Part shown: piece by piece, positions 1 through 8,371 of the stretch
Position numbering within the stretch: position 1 is the stretch's first letter
How the letters are laid out: each line of letters begins with the position of its first letter
Assembly (NCBI GenBank): GCA_029233925.1
Contig: JARGOX010000005.1
Coordinates: forward strand, 124,001-188,000
DNA: 64,000 nucleotides
Direction: 5' to 3'
From: Rhizobiaceae bacterium
Lineage (GTDB): Bacteria > Pseudomonadota > Alphaproteobacteria > Rhizobiales > Rhizobiaceae
Translations under genes and position numbers: made by a program
The notes under the pieces: model-generated
What the model saw: the letters and a program-made list of their open reading frames with translations, nothing else
Database searches by the model: none
Told to the model about the DNA's origin: nothing

Positions 1-143
1 TTTGTGCTGATGGCGACAAGCGCAGCATATTGCACCGGCGTAATATCAGATCCTGCCTGACCCACCTCGGCATGAAAGATGGCCACTGCAACCTGCTGAA
101 ACCGGCGCACCAGGTGCCCGGGCATTTCTTCAACGCTTTTCAC
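1..143 (-). CDS. MarR-family transcriptional regulator (N-terminal fragment, cut by window edge)
   Basis: Only the first 47 codons lie in the window. Read on the minus strand from a GTG at 143, preceded by GGGAG, the peptide contains MPGHLVRRFQQVAVAIF followed by DITPVQYAALVAI. This is the typical start of MarR winged-helix regulators of aromatic catabolism (first helix, then the LTPxQYAxL segment entering the DNA-binding domain). It is divergent from the hydroxybenzoate monooxygenase at 306, and the gap between them holds a perfect palindrome. The inference is an autoregulated, effector-responsive repressor of that monooxygenase. The effector-binding part is outside the window, so the ligand cannot be inferred. 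Confidence 0.85.
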   Translation of the reverse strand, partial: MKSVEEMPGHLVRRFQQVAVAIFHAEVGQAGSDITPVQYAALVAIST

Positions 144-169
144 ACAATTCTCCCGATTGGCTCGGCTAA

Positions 170-198
170 TTGACAAGTATGCTGATAATCAGCATACT
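170..198 (+). promoter_or_regulatory. Promoter with overlapping palindromic MarR operator
   Basis: TTGACA at 170-175 is a consensus -35 box. With a 17-nt spacer, CATACT at 193-198 is a 4/6 match to -10. Positions 176-198 form a perfect palindrome (AGTATGCTGAT, a single A, ATCAGCATACT; 11-bp arms). It covers the spacer and the -10, as expected for a repressor that blocks RNA polymerase. It lies in the divergent gap between the marR-like gene and the monooxygenase. MarR proteins typically bind palindromes of this size; the assignment to this regulator is inference. Confidence 0.7.
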
Positions 199-305
199 GA
201 GTAAATACGGCATCTGTCAAACCGCCTGGCCGGAAGCAAAATCAACGGCCGCGTCACGGCCGAGCCAAACCAAGCGTATCACAAAACAGGCAGGGAGCGC
301 GGTTC

Positions 306-2249
306 ATGCAGTACCATCTCAACGGATTCAAAACCGGCGATCCGGCGATATCCCAACCATCCCACCCGGACGAGAGCGCTGCCCGCTCTTCTTCTGTCCC
401 TGAAGAAGTGGATGTGTTGATTGTCGGTTGCGGGCCGGCCGGGCTGACCCTGGCGGCGCAATTGGCCGCCTTTCCCGCCATCACAACCTGCATCATTGAT
501 CAGAAATCCGGACCGCTTGAATTGGGCCAGGCCGACGGCATTGCCTGCCGCACAATGGAAATGTTCGGGGCTTTCGGTTTTGTCGAGCGCGTCCTGAAGG
601 AGGCCTATTGGGTCAATGAGACAACCTTCTGGAAGCCCGACGGCACCAAGGACAATGGGGTCAGCCGTCACGGCAGGGTTCAGGATGTAGAAGACGGGCT
701 TTCCGAATTTCCCCATGTGATCCTCAATCAGGCGCGTGTGCATGATTTCTATCTGGACGTCATGTTGAAATCCGCCAACCGGCTGGAACCGCACTATGCG
801 CGGCAGCTGATCGATCTGAAGATCGACCCCACCAGTGGTGACGCAGCGCCTTCCCATCCGGTCACAGCCAGCCTCAAGCGATGCGACCCTGATCACGAAG
901 GCGAGGCAGAAACAGTCAAGGCGCGCTACGTCGTCGGGTGTGACGGTGCGCGCAGCGCTGTGCGAAAATCACTCGGTCTGGCGCTGCAGGGCGATTCTGC
1001 CAATCAGGCCTGGGGTGTAATGGATGTGCTGGCGGTCACCGACTTCCCGGATATCCGCTTGAAGTCATTCATACAATCTGCCGATGAAGGCAGCATTGTA
1101 CTTATTCCGCGCGAGGGCGGCTATCTGGTCCGCCTCTATATCGAGCTCGACAAGCTCAGTGAAAACGAGCGGGTTCTCAACCGCAATATCGGCGTCGACC
1201 AGTTGATTGCCGCCGCTCAGCGGATCATGCATCCCTACACGCTGGACGTGAAGGACGTTGCATGGTGGTCCGTCTACGAGATCGGCCAGCGATTGTGCGA
1301 CCGGTTCGACGACGTTCCGCAAGACCAGGCCGGCACGCGCCTGCCGCACGTGTTCATCGCCGGTGACGCCTGCCATACCCACAGCCCGAAAGCCGGCCAG
1401 GGCATGAATGTTTCCATGCAGGACAGCTTCAATCTGGGTTGGAAGCTGGCCCATGTTCTGGAAGGCAGGTGCCCGCCGCAATTGCTGCATAGCTACTCGG
1501 CTGAACGCCAGGCGATTGCCAGGGAGCTGATCGATTTTGATCGCGACTGGGCAAGAATGCTGAGCGCACCGGTAAAATCAACAGCAGATTCAAAGGGCGA
1601 CGGCGTTGATCCGCAGGAGGTCAAAGCCTATTTCGTCCGACATGGACACTATACCGCGGGAACGGCGACCCGTTACACAGCGTCTCTCATCACGGGTGCG
1701 CCGACACACCAGAAGCTCGCCCAAGGCCTGGTGATCGGAAAACGCTTCCACTCCGCGCCGGTCATCCGCCTGGCCGACGCCAAAGCGATGCAGCTCGGCC
1801 ACACGGTCAAGGCGGACGGTCGCTGGCGTGTGTTTGCCTTTTGCAATGATCAGGATCCAGCCGCGGATTCCAGCAGCTTGCACGCATTGTGTGATTATCT
1901 TGCCCTATCACCAGATTCACCGGTCAGAAAATATACCCCTGCTGGTTGCGATATTGATTCCGTGATCGATGTGCGGGCTGTTCTCCAGCAGGACCATCAA
2001 CTGCTTGACCTGGAGGCCATGCCCGCTTTTCTTGTGCCTGCCAAAGGCCGCTACGGGCTGCGCGACTATGAGAAAATATTCTGTCCGGAGCTGAAAGACG
2101 GCAATGATATCTTCGAGATGCGCGGCATCGACCGGCAACAGGGCTGCATGATCGTCGTGCGACCCGATCAGTATGTCGCTCATATTCTGCCGCTTGGGGC
2201 CTATCGGGAACTGTCGGCTTTCTTTGATGGTGTGCTCAAGCAGCCATGA
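306..2249 (+). CDS. mobA: FAD-dependent 3-hydroxybenzoate 4-monooxygenase (MobA type)
   Basis: 647 aa; ATG with GGGAG about 10 nt upstream. The N-terminus carries the dinucleotide-binding motif GCGPAGLTLAAQLA (about residues 41-54). A class A flavoprotein DG motif (VVGCDGARSAVR) follows at about 210, then the FAD-ribityl motif GDACHTHSPKAGQGMN at about 350. The C-terminal 200 residues are the thioredoxin-like domain of phenol 2-monooxygenase-type enzymes. Length and many blocks (the QADGIACRTMEMF region, GLSEFPHVILNQARVHD, ADGRWR, RGIDRQQG, VVRPDQYVA) match the 3-hydroxybenzoate 4-hydroxylase of Comamonas as I recall it. That enzyme makes protocatechuate from 3-hydroxybenzoate using NADPH and O2. 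Regulation by the divergent MarR protein is likely. No ring-cleavage genes lie in the window, so the product is presumably handled elsewhere. A related phenolic substrate cannot be excluded. Confidence 0.88.
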   Translation: MQYHLNGFKTGDPAISQPSHPDESAARSSSVPEEVDVLIVGCGPAGLTLAAQLAAFPAITTCIIDQKSGPLELGQADGIACRTMEMFGAFGFVERVLKEAYWVNETTFWKPDGTKDNGVSRHGRVQDVEDGLSEFPHVILNQARVHDFYLDVMLKSANRLEPHYARQLIDLKIDPTSGDAAPSHPVTASLKRCDPDHEGEAETVKARYVVGCDGARSAVRKSLGLALQGDSANQAWGVMDVLAVTDFPDIRLKSFIQSADEGSIVLIPREGGYLVRLYIELDKLSENERVLNRNIGVDQLIAAAQRIMHPYTLDVKDVAWWSVYEIGQRLCDRFDDVPQDQAGTRLPHVFIAGDACHTHSPKAGQGMNVSMQDSFNLGWKLAHVLEGRCPPQLLHSYSAERQAIARELIDFDRDWARMLSAPVKSTADSKGDGVDPQEVKAYFVRHGHYTAGTATRYTASLITGAPTHQKLAQGLVIGKRFHSAPVIRLADAKAMQLGHTVKADGRWRVFAFCNDQDPAADSSSLHALCDYLALSPDSPVRKYTPAGCDIDSVIDVRAVLQQDHQLLDLEAMPAFLVPAKGRYGLRDYEKIFCPELKDGNDIFEMRGIDRQQGCMIVVRPDQYVAHILPLGAYRELSAFFDGVLKQP

Positions 2250-2356
2250 CGAAAATTACAGATCCGGATAGCTGAAAAGCAGTTCACACTTTTGCGGAAA
2301 TGCTTTATGGACAGCGCCAAAGCATTGCTGCCATTTTCCGCAAAAAAGGACAGATG

Positions 2357-3529
2357 ATGGGCATAAAACCTCCGCTCTGTCTGTCGTTTTCAGAGCCCGT
2401 GGGCACTGAAGAGGCGGCCCCTCATTCGCTCGATGTGCTGTTCAAAATGGGCCAATCAGCCAGCCGCGCCGTTTCCTTTTCCTCCAATGGCGCACCCTTG
2501 AAACGAAACGGCAATGCGCTGTTGTGCCTGGGGTTGGTCCCGGCTCTCGAACTGGGTGTGGATCTGGTCATTGACGCCAAGGTTGATGCCGAACTGCTGG
2601 ACCGCTGCAACACGATACAAGCCCTCCTGTGTGCCTGGTATCCGGGCTACCGGGTGATCTCCATCACGGCACCTGTTGCAAGACCGGCCAGAGGATCCTC
2701 GCAACGAACGGCCGTGTTTTTCTCCGGCGGGGTCGATTCGTCCTATTCATTGGTGGAAAGGCGCGACAGCCTTGACGCGCTTGTGACGCTGATCGGCGCA
2801 GATGTCGATCCGCAACAACATGAACCGGCAGATCACCTTCGTGACCTTTCAAAAAATGTCGCCGAGGCCTTCGATATCGAGCAGATTGTCATCACCACCG
2901 ACATTCGGCAAGTCTCAGACAGCCTTGTGGGCTGGGTCGAATATCACGGCGCACTTCTCTCTGCGGTCGGCCACCTGTTATCGGACCGTCTGGACCATGT
3001 CCTGATCGCATCGTCAGCCGATGAGTCTTCGTGGAATAGACGCTGGGGGTCACATCCCGCTCTTGACCCGTTATGGAGCACGCAGGATATGCAGGTTGAG
3101 CATCATGGTCTTGTCCATAGATTGGCCAAAATAGAACGGATCACGTCGGTTCCGACACTCATGAACCATTTGCGCGTTTGCAATTTTTCCGAGGACAATT
3201 GCGGCGTCTGTCCCAATTGCAGCTTCATGCTGCAGGCCTTGGACCTGCTCGATGCGCGAAGCCTGTCACCCACCTATGCCCATGGCGATTCGTCAAAAAC
3301 AAGGCTGGAGGTTACAGGAGAAGGTTCCCTGTCTGACATGAAACATCTGCGCGCTGCCGCCCTCGAAAGTGGACAGGACGCTCTGATTTCGGCCATTGAT
3401 CACGCGCTGGCGGTCTATTCGGCAAAGAAACGCCGGGAGCGCCTTTTCAGGACGGCTGAAATGTCACGGCGTTTCAAGCGTTTCAAAAGGCAGATCCGCT
3501 ATCTGCACGTCAGCCGAAAGGGAGCCTGA
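2357..3529 (+). CDS. PP-loop ATPase (adenine nucleotide alpha-hydrolase fold, QueC/ExsB-like) with Cys4 site
   Basis: 390 aa from the ATG at 2357, which has AGGA 6 nt upstream; ATGs at 2300 and 2354 are less well placed. SGGVDSS (residues 123-129) is the PP-loop signature of enzymes that adenylate a carboxyl or carbonyl group or a tRNA base. GSHPALDPLW (about 231-240) resembles the downstream motif of QueC-like proteins. C275, C282, C285 and C288 form a C-x6-C-x2-C-x2-C probable zinc site. It opens a collinear run with an ATP-grasp protein (start 4 nt after this stop), a GNAT and a Mur-ligase-like protein, then a glycosyltransferase. A housekeeping queuosine role is unlikely here; activation of an acid or amide during surface-molecule assembly is inferred. 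The substrate is unknown. Confidence 0.75.
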   Translation: MGIKPPLCLSFSEPVGTEEAAPHSLDVLFKMGQSASRAVSFSSNGAPLKRNGNALLCLGLVPALELGVDLVIDAKVDAELLDRCNTIQALLCAWYPGYRVISITAPVARPARGSSQRTAVFFSGGVDSSYSLVERRDSLDALVTLIGADVDPQQHEPADHLRDLSKNVAEAFDIEQIVITTDIRQVSDSLVGWVEYHGALLSAVGHLLSDRLDHVLIASSADESSWNRRWGSHPALDPLWSTQDMQVEHHGLVHRLAKIERITSVPTLMNHLRVCNFSEDNCGVCPNCSFMLQALDLLDARSLSPTYAHGDSSKTRLEVTGEGSLSDMKHLRAAALESGQDALISAIDHALAVYSAKKRRERLFRTAEMSRRFKRFKRQIRYLHVSRKGA

Positions 3530-3532
3530 TCG

Positions 3533-4771
3533 TTGGAAAGCCTGGATACGATTTACCCGGAAGGCTCCTTTCTGGCCACGCGGCTTTCGGAATCCGCAAC
3601 AAAATGGGTTCCGGGCAACAGTCATGGCATCGAATCCCATACGGGGCACCTTCTCGCCTGCGTCGGCGATCTGCCCCTCCTTGTCCACAAGTCTGTCATG
3701 GCTCCGGCGGGTCTGTCTGCCATGGCGGCCTGTGGTGTATCCATTGCCAGAAATACGGAAACCTACCTGACTGCGCTCCAATATGAAGCCCGGGTACGCG
3801 AGCGTACGGGACTTGGGCAGACAGCCGCCTTTTCATATTCCCAAAACGATGACGATCTGATGTACAGGCCGGTATTGGTCAGCAATGACCTACTCCAGTT
3901 CCTGAACAACAAGGAAAATATCGCGACACTGGCAGACAGAAAAAATGTTGTGGCACGGTTTTCAGCAAACCAACACATTGCCAACGATTTCAAAGATCTG
4001 CAGGTGCCGATCGTTCTCAAAGTGGCTACAAATGCGCCCAATACGGGAGGTGCTGCTGTCTATGTGTGCCGCAAGCGTCGCCACCTCAAGCGCACAGCGG
4101 CGCAATTTCTCGATGCGACGGACATCCTGGCCGAACAATATATCGAAGCCGTAGGCAATTGGTGCATTCAGTTTGCTGTCCTGACTGACGGGACCGTTCT
4201 TTATGGCGGTGCCAGCCAGCAGATCTGTTTTCCCAATGGAATCCACGCAGGCAGTCTGATCGATGCAGCGCAGGAACCACCGACCGTCGCCGTTGATGCC
4301 GCGCGCAATGCTGTATGTGCCGGGGCTCAAAAAGGCTTCAGAGGCGCCTGCGGGGTGGATGTCCTGCTCGATCGCACCGGCGCGGCATTTGTGGTCGACT
4401 TGAATTTCCGTCCCGTATCCAGCACAGCGTTTGTTCATGACCATACGCGCCGATTTGGCAAAGGTCGGGCTGGGACGGCACGCCTTGCCTTTTGTCAATA
4501 TGGTGGCGCCCTCGCACGATTTCTTTATATCTGCCGGGACGGTTTCGAAGAAGGATGGCTGGTGCCGCTGGCGACATTTGATCCCGACTATGGAAATCTC
4601 GGCCCGGGCCCATCACGGATTCGCATGATGATTGTGGCAGATGATATGGATAGGCTGATGCACCGCGAACGGCAATTGTTGAACAGGAATATCCAATTCG
4701 ACACCATTGCCGACGTGCGCAAGACCCGACCCAAATGGCCGCTTTCGATTTCCAGATTTTTCAGGCGCTGA
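3533..4771 (+). CDS. ATP-grasp ligase of a surface-molecule cluster
   Basis: 412 aa with a TTG start and GGGAG 8 nt upstream, only 3 nt after the PP-loop gene's stop, so the pair is co-translated. Residues 1-125 are an unassigned N-terminal region. ATP-grasp features follow: K163 in VPIVLKVATNAP, the E201 region (ILAEQYIE), D276 in GACGVDVLLD and the metal/catalytic motif VVDLNFRP (D289, N291, R293). Enzymes of this fold join a carboxylate to an amine or thiol through an acyl phosphate. The next gene starts 4 nt downstream. Together with the Mur-ligase homologue at 6024 it recalls the two catalytic halves of cyanophycin synthetase, here as separate proteins; that comparison is inference. The substrate is unknown. 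Confidence 0.75.
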   Translation: MESLDTIYPEGSFLATRLSESATKWVPGNSHGIESHTGHLLACVGDLPLLVHKSVMAPAGLSAMAACGVSIARNTETYLTALQYEARVRERTGLGQTAAFSYSQNDDDLMYRPVLVSNDLLQFLNNKENIATLADRKNVVARFSANQHIANDFKDLQVPIVLKVATNAPNTGGAAVYVCRKRRHLKRTAAQFLDATDILAEQYIEAVGNWCIQFAVLTDGTVLYGGASQQICFPNGIHAGSLIDAAQEPPTVAVDAARNAVCAGAQKGFRGACGVDVLLDRTGAAFVVDLNFRPVSSTAFVHDHTRRFGKGRAGTARLAFCQYGGALARFLYICRDGFEEGWLVPLATFDPDYGNLGPGPSRIRMMIVADDMDRLMHRERQLLNRNIQFDTIADVRKTRPKWPLSISRFFRR

Positions 4772-4775
4772 TCAG

Positions 4776-5840
4776 ATGGCGCCCGTCACCGACGCCCATA
4801 CCTGCAAAACCATATCGTCCATCGCCGCGCTCGCACCCTATGAAAAACAGTGGGAAACCCTCAACGCAAAGATGGGGTCGGAAGCGCTCTTTACCCAATA
4901 TGCTGCAATCCGATGCAATTGGGACCGCTACAGCAACGACCGGGGATTTCGCCTTCATGTTTTTTTGATTTTTGATGCAGATGAAAGCCTTGTTTTTGCG
5001 GCACCCATGCTGCGTCGATACGATTTCTTTTTGGGAACATTTGTATTCCAATGGCTGAATTCAAAAACGCCGCTTTATGATGACCTTTTACTGAGCCCCG
5101 AGGCCGACCTGCAGACAATTGCGGCACTTTTCAATGATCATCTTCATGCGCACATATTCGCACGCAAACTGAAAATCGATTTTATACGCGACGGATCCGC
5201 ATTGGATCGCGTGTTACGCGCTCTCGACATCCCGCAGTTGGCAAATACGTCAAGCCCTGTGATGGATATTTCCATCTATGTCGATTGGGATGACTATCTT
5301 GCAAAAAAGGCGGCAAAAAGCAGGCAAAAATTCCATTCCTTGCAGCGTCATTTGGCGAAATCAGGGGGCTATTGCTTGGAAAACCTTGTCGATCCCGCGG
5401 AAATGAAGTCCGAAATAGGCAGGATTTTCAACAGAAAACGCCAATGGGTCGGTGAAGATGAAGGCAGGTCCGACTGGATCGTGCCGGCGGAAGCGGAGAA
5501 CTGGTTTCAGGACTTTTGCGGGACTTGCCTGCAAAAGGGCGAAGCATCGGTGTTGCGGCTGACATGCGGACAGGAGTGGGTTTCCAGTGTGCTGTTTTTT
5601 GCCCGCGGCGATACAGTCTTCCTGTCAAAAATTACCCATAACCCTGAATGGGCAAAACTGTCACCCGGATGGATTATCTCCATGGAACTCTGCAATCTTG
5701 CAATTTCAAACGGCTATCACAAACTGGACTTGATGCTTGGAAAGCAAGCATGGAAGGAACGCTTCACCAGCACGCAGATAAGGATCTCTACATGCCGGTT
5801 TCCTCTTCGCATGGGATGGATGAGCAGTAAATCCAGTTAA
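4776..5840 (+). CDS. GNAT acetyltransferase of the CelD/BioF2 (Acetyltransf_6) type
   Basis: 354 aa from the ATG at 4776, 4 nt after the previous stop; an in-frame ATG at 4707 lies inside the upstream gene and is disfavoured. The C-terminal half shows the pattern of Acetyltransf_6 proteins: an AxKSRQKFHSLQRHL basic segment at about 175-190, a linker, then strands such as VLRLTCGQEWVSSVLFFARGD and a helix with SPGWIISMELCNLAISNGYHKLDLMLG. These proteins are double-GNAT, Fem-like transferases common in exopolysaccharide and cellulose loci. An acyl or aminoacyl group is the likely cargo. It is translationally coupled to the ATP-grasp gene. Confidence 0.72.
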   Translation: MAPVTDAHTCKTISSIAALAPYEKQWETLNAKMGSEALFTQYAAIRCNWDRYSNDRGFRLHVFLIFDADESLVFAAPMLRRYDFFLGTFVFQWLNSKTPLYDDLLLSPEADLQTIAALFNDHLHAHIFARKLKIDFIRDGSALDRVLRALDIPQLANTSSPVMDISIYVDWDDYLAKKAAKSRQKFHSLQRHLAKSGGYCLENLVDPAEMKSEIGRIFNRKRQWVGEDEGRSDWIVPAEAENWFQDFCGTCLQKGEASVLRLTCGQEWVSSVLFFARGDTVFLSKITHNPEWAKLSPGWIISMELCNLAISNGYHKLDLMLGKQAWKERFTSTQIRISTCRFPLRMGWMSSKSS

Positions 5841-6023
5841 GGCCTGTTTTGACAGCGCAGAGTACAGAATAATAGAGACAAAAAGTATGTGGCACAGTCA
5901 GCGCGACAACAATAATACTGGCTACAGTCCGATTTTTTGGCTAAGTACCGAACCGGTGTCCACAATATGAAATGGGGCGGGTTTCAATGGCATTGAGGCG
6001 GTACAAGGCCAGCATACCGGCAT

Positions 6024-7391
6024 ATGGTTTTTCGACGCCCCATCGTCACATTGGCGATTTTCATGTGCATCAGATGGGAGCCTGGTTTGAGTGATTTTTT
6101 TGGCTTCCGGCCGGGGCATATCAAAGATGCATTCACAGCACATGAAGGTGCCGTGCGCAGGCGCATCCGCTTTTTGCGCCTGGGTTGGAAAGCCAAATTG
6201 GCCGAAAAGCGCCGCCGCAATCGCACGTTCGAACACGTCGTTACCGTGACCGGCAGTGTCGGCAAATCGACCACGACCCGCCTGCTGGGTGAAATTGCCC
6301 GCAGTCAGGGCGTCGTTCATGTCGGGTCCGGCTCAAACAACCCGGACGGCATTCGCGGGGCTTTCCTGAAATGTCCGACCGGCGCGCGAAGCTGGGTTCA
6401 GGAGACAAGCGGACACAACAAAGATGCATTAAACTCCTGTCTGCAATTTATTCAGCCGAACATAGCCATTGTAACGCGTATCGGAATGGACCACATCTCA
6501 TCACTTGGATCGATGGAAAACATCGCTGCAGTGAAGGGGCTGTCGGTTGAAGCGCTCCCTGCAGATGGCACTGCTGTATTGAATCTTGACGATCCGCTCG
6601 TTGCGGCCATGAAAAAGCGAACGGCAGCAAAAATCATCACCTTTGGTGAACATGAACAAGCCGATATCCGGCTAGTTCATGCATCTTTCAATTGGCCCGA
6701 ACGCCTCAACATGATCGTTGAAGAGGCCGGGCATCAGGTTGCCGTTCATTCCAACCTGATTGGAATGCGCTGGACCACGAGCCTGTTGGCAGCCATCGCT
6801 GGTGCGCGCGCCATGGGCATACCGCTCGAAGTCGCCGCCTCCGCGGTCACGAAAGTTCAGCCGGAAATCTACAAGGATTCCCTTCATGAAAAAGCCGGTG
6901 TGGCCTTCATTCTGGATTGCTTCAAAGCCGGGTATTGGACCATTCCTTCCAGCATCGCAACACTCAAGACGGCACAGGCCCTTCGCAAAGTGGCCGTCAT
7001 AGGAACTATTTCAGATTACAAAGGCAGCGCACGACCCAAATATGTTGAAACGGCGAAACAGGCGCTCGATGCAGCCGATATTGTCATTTTCTTTGGAAAT
7101 CATGCACAACGTGTTCGCCGCTTGCTCCCTGACTATCCCGATCGGCTTTTCATTTTTGAAACCTATGCGGAACTGGCACAGTTTTTCAGCGGTACCGTAA
7201 GGCAGGGTGATCTGGTCTATGTAAAGTCATCAGGCTCAGACCATCTAGAACGGATCTGGCATAATTTTGAAAGACCGATTTTCTGCGAAACTGATCATTG
7301 TGGCAGAAGGACAACCTGCAAAAATTGCAAATACCTCTATCGAAAACATTGGCGTAAACGCAGCCGGAAACCGCGCGTTTCTGCGGGCTAA
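6024..7391 (+). CDS. Stand-alone Mur-ligase-family amide ligase with C-terminal Cys4 tail
   Basis: 455 aa. VTVTGSVGKSTTT (P-loop at 76-84) is the Mur ligase ATP site. TRIGMDHISSLGSMENIAAVK (D156, H157, K171) matches the central block, with the lysine normally carbamylated in MurD/E/F. LNLDDPLV and the C-terminal VIGTISDYKGSARPKY region also fit. No UDP-MurNAc-binding N-terminal domain is seen: a basic N-terminal stretch of about 70 residues leads directly into the ATPase domain, as in CapB/PgsB or the Mur half of cyanophycin synthetase. The tail carries C421, C426, C432 and C435 (C-x4-C-x5-C-x2-C), unusual for the family. The start is uncertain: ATG 6024, or ATGs at 6063 or 6075. It probably forms an amide bond in the same pathway as the three genes before it; cell-wall MurF/MurC is unlikely. 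Confidence 0.75.
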   Translation: MVFRRPIVTLAIFMCIRWEPGLSDFFGFRPGHIKDAFTAHEGAVRRRIRFLRLGWKAKLAEKRRRNRTFEHVVTVTGSVGKSTTTRLLGEIARSQGVVHVGSGSNNPDGIRGAFLKCPTGARSWVQETSGHNKDALNSCLQFIQPNIAIVTRIGMDHISSLGSMENIAAVKGLSVEALPADGTAVLNLDDPLVAAMKKRTAAKIITFGEHEQADIRLVHASFNWPERLNMIVEEAGHQVAVHSNLIGMRWTTSLLAAIAGARAMGIPLEVAASAVTKVQPEIYKDSLHEKAGVAFILDCFKAGYWTIPSSIATLKTAQALRKVAVIGTISDYKGSARPKYVETAKQALDAADIVIFFGNHAQRVRRLLPDYPDRLFIFETYAELAQFFSGTVRQGDLVYVKSSGSDHLERIWHNFERPIFCETDHCGRRTTCKNCKYLYRKHWRKRSRKPRVSAG

Positions 7392-7586
7392 GAGCGGGAA
7401 TTTGCGCGGAAATGACTGGATAATTCAATGTAAACATCGTCTTTTTGAATGCATTCTGATAAGCAAATATCCGATAGATTTTGTCAGCGCCCCGCCATAG
7501 GGATTTTTATACATTGGTCTTGCCCTGCATCGCATCCAGATATGCATTGGCAGGTTTTTACTACAGAAACGCATAGGGTTGCCAGC

Positions 7587-8360
7587 ATGCTGGAATTGTC
7601 ATCTCCCCTCTTTCTGATCAACGTTGATCGGCATAGGCAACGATTGGAGCAATCGGAAGCGGAGTTCGCTGCGCATGGAATTGCATTTACCAGAGTCCGC
7701 GCTGTTGATCATCTTGATCTTACAGGCGCTGAAATGGACCGCGTCGCGTCAAAAGCAAATCCGCCTGAAATAAAATACCCCATCAATTCCGGAGAAATTG
7801 CCTGCTATCTGTCGCATATCAAAGTCTGGCGCCAAATTGCCAAAGGTGATTCTGCAATGGCTTTCGTGTTTGAAGACGATGTGCAATTTGCACCCGGGAT
7901 TGGTGATATCCTCAAGAGTATTGAAAGCGGCCCATTGGACTGGGACCTTTTACGGCTTTATTCAAACAAGCCAAAACCGATCATGCACCCTCGCCCACTT
8001 GGTACAGAACACGCCATCGGTTCCGTGGAGAAAATACCCATGTCAACAATTGCCTATGCGGTCACGCGATCGGCGGCCCGCCATCTGGCAGACAAATCGA
8101 TACCCTTTTTTTTGCCCGTTGATGCGGATCTGAAACGTTGGTGGGCGAACCGTTTATGCACCAAGATCATCGACCCTCCGGTCGCCTGGCCACGCAACGC
8201 CGATCCTGCTTCCAGCACGCTCCATCAGGGCCGCAACGCCCAGCGCGGAAATGACCTCATGACCCGGATGATCAATAATTTACGCTACCACAGAAACATT
8301 GCACGAAAAATCCAGGAAAACCGGAGCAACTTCCCCACGACGCGGCAGTTCTTCGATTAG
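7587..8360 (+). CDS. Glycosyltransferase family 25 (LPS/glycan biosynthesis)
   Basis: 257 aa from the ATG at 7587, where the family's conserved start begins (FLINVDRHRQRLE); the upstream in-frame extension to 7449 has no family features. Typical GT25 blocks are present: GEIACYLSHIKVWRQIA (about 70-86), FVFEDDVQF with its EDD metal-binding motif (about 95), a STIAYAVTRSAARHL segment, and PVDADLKRWW near the C-terminus. GT25 enzymes transfer hexoses to LPS core or other glycans on the cytoplasmic face. It follows the ligase genes in the same direction and converges with a pyruvyl transferase, so this locus probably builds a modified surface glycan. Confidence 0.85.
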   Translation: MLELSSPLFLINVDRHRQRLEQSEAEFAAHGIAFTRVRAVDHLDLTGAEMDRVASKANPPEIKYPINSGEIACYLSHIKVWRQIAKGDSAMAFVFEDDVQFAPGIGDILKSIESGPLDWDLLRLYSNKPKPIMHPRPLGTEHAIGSVEKIPMSTIAYAVTRSAARHLADKSIPFFLPVDADLKRWWANRLCTKIIDPPVAWPRNADPASSTLHQGRNAQRGNDLMTRMINNLRYHRNIARKIQENRSNFPTTRQFFD

Positions 8361-8371
8361 AGTGGTTTGCT

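Noticed and set aside
6024-7391. Cell-wall MurF or MurC
   Set aside because: Lacks the UDP-MurNAc-binding N-terminal domain and is in a surface-glycan locus, not a dcw cluster.
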